Shown in pieces: positions 5,841-6,442 of a stretch of 6,442 nucleotides of DNA; the stretch's first letter is position 1; each line of letters starts with the position of its first letter. The notes below the pieces were generated by a model. The model was not told the DNA's origin and did not search any database. It saw nothing but the letters and a program-made list of their open reading frames with translations. The stretch spans positions 1 to 6,442 of the forward strand of contig JAISAX010000359.1 in assembly GCA_031266495.1 (NCBI GenBank), in the 5' to 3' direction. Source of the DNA: Opitutaceae bacterium. Lineage in GTDB: Bacteria; Verrucomicrobiota; Verrucomicrobiae; Opitutales; Opitutaceae. The translations under genes were made by a program, and so were the position numbers.

Positions 5841-6368
5841 TCAGCGGTTGCCGGGATGGAATCCAATTTTCCGGCGATGGCGCGGCCCCTCGGGAGCAGC
5901 CAGTTGCCGGATGGTTTTCACGATTTCCCCGATCTGTTCGTCATGCATGCCGATCCGGGCGTCCAGTTCGGCCAGTTTTGCCGATAATGCCTTGTGGTTG
6001 ATCATCATGTGGCGCAAGGCGACGAAGGCCCGCACCACTTGCACACTCATGTCGCACGCCGCATCGCTGTTGAGGACATTGGCCGCCTGAACGGCGCCGT
6101 GTTCGGTAAAGGCATAGGGGGAAACAGGTGAAAACCGCAGATTTCGGAGGTGGTCGCAATTTGCGACCACCTTGTCTTTTTCTTCCCCTGTGAGTTGAAA
6201 CATGAAGTCCTCGGGAAACTTCCTCCCGTTGCGCTTGACCTGTTCGTTGAGACGCTTGGTGGTCACTCCGTAGAGGTCAGCCAGATCGCGGTCGAGGATG
6301 ACACGCTGACCGCGCAGGACAATAATGAGCGAATGGATGCGTTCAAGAGGGACAATCTCGTCGGACAT
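5841..6368 (-). CDS. ORF6N-domain protein (phage antirepressor/KilA-N-like)
   Basis: The 175-residue protein has an N-terminal ORF6N domain at about 8-95: IHSLIIVLRGQRVILDRD, then LADLYGV, KRLNEQVKRN, KFPEDFMFQLT and YAFTEHGA. ORF6N domains are found in phage and large-DNA-virus proteins and are thought to bind DNA. Residues 100-120 (NSDAACDMSVQVVRAFVALR) are the usual continuation, and 123-158 form a likely coiled coil (KLAELDARIGMHDEQIGEIV). The basic end RRKIGFHPGNR resembles the normal C terminus of chromosomal family members, so the gene looks complete. The ATG at 6368 is preferred over 6395 because family similarity begins with MSDEIVPLERIHSL. Residues 67-74 (VVANCDHL) are encoded by a perfect palindrome that is repeated after the stop codon. 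It stands alone with no visible phage neighbours; its role, whether prophage remnant, toxin-antitoxin-like regulator or other, is unknown. Confidence 0.88.
   Translation of the reverse strand: MSDEIVPLERIHSLIIVLRGQRVILDRDLADLYGVTTKRLNEQVKRNGRKFPEDFMFQLTGEEKDKVVANCDHLRNLRFSPVSPYAFTEHGAVQAANVLNSDAACDMSVQVVRAFVALRHMMINHKALSAKLAELDARIGMHDEQIGEIVKTIRQLAAPEGPRHRRKIGFHPGNR
6148..6172. repeat. 25-bp perfect palindrome, copy 1 (inside ORF6N gene)
   Basis: Arms AGGTGGTCGCAA and TTGCGACCACCT surround one central T, giving 12 perfect pairs within coding sequence (codons for VVANCDHL, residues 67-74). The inner 17 bp are identical to the copy at 5820-5836. A palindrome this long inside a gene of ordinary composition is unlikely by chance and suggests a DNA-level role, such as a recombination or protein-binding site. 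Confidence 0.85.
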
Positions 6369-6442
6369 GGTGAGGATAGAACAATCCCCATACACGTTTC
6401 ATCCGCCCGCGCCAATCCTGCTGTCGTTGTCGTCATAACAAT
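6369..6442 (-). promoter_or_regulatory. Upstream region of ORF6N gene
   Basis: This 74-bp edge segment should hold the ORF6N promoter. On the minus strand TTGGCG and TATGGG occur 17 bp apart, four and three matches to consensus respectively, which is weak. No Shine-Dalgarno precedes the ATG at 6368. The rest of the upstream context is outside the window. Confidence 0.25.

Noticed and set aside
1..6442. CRISPR array, tRNA, rRNA or complete insertion sequence
   Set aside because: No regularly spaced repeats, tRNA-like cloverleaf, rRNA signature or transposase was seen. The only repeats are the short ones listed.

Overview
The window is high-GC DNA from a bacterial chromosome. It carries six complete protein-coding genes, one upstream-regulated partial operon and several non-coding structures. 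None of the gene starts has a clear Shine-Dalgarno sequence. An ORF6N-domain gene, a divergent AraC-regulator/FAD_oxidored pair, an Ada-AlkA fusion with a separate Ogt, and an extended acyl carrier protein together fit Verrucomicrobiota, probably Opitutaceae. That placement is inference from gene style only; no marker gene is present.

Left (1-840): an acyl carrier protein gene (minus strand, 10-420) is probably the first gene of an operon that leaves the window on the left. It has a long 5' leader of about 290 nt. The leader holds a perfect TATAAT -10 box, a UUCG-capped hairpin, a multi-stem structured domain and a Rho-independent terminator whose 5' arm overlaps the 3' strand of the domain's closing stem. 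This is the layout of a transcription-attenuating riboswitch. Parts of it resemble the glycine riboswitch, but the conserved core does not match. It is the best candidate here for something undescribed.

Middle (841-3090): a minus-strand alkylation-repair operon. A 494-residue Ada(Zn)-AraC-AlkA fusion senses methyl phosphotriesters, regulates transcription and excises alkylated bases. It is followed 25 bp later by ogt, the O6-alkylguanine methyltransferase. Together they cover the functions of E. coli Ada and AlkA with the Ada domains split. A run of 13 G (minus strand) lies upstream of the operon.

Right-centre (3091-5556): an AraC-family regulator with a PocR-like cysteine-containing sensor domain (minus) is transcribed divergently from a PF12831-type FAD-dependent oxidoreductase (plus). 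The 123-bp space between them holds a perfect GCGCGA-GG-TCGCGC dyad. The regulator probably controls the oxidoreductase; its substrate is unknown.

Right (5557-6442): a gene-poor convergent spacer, then a complete ORF6N-domain (phage antirepressor-like) gene on the minus strand. The gene contains a perfect 25-bp palindrome. The 17-bp core of this palindrome is repeated just after the stop codon in the same flanking orientation, so the C-terminal two thirds of the gene is bracketed by two identical palindromic cores. This could mark a recombination or cassette boundary.
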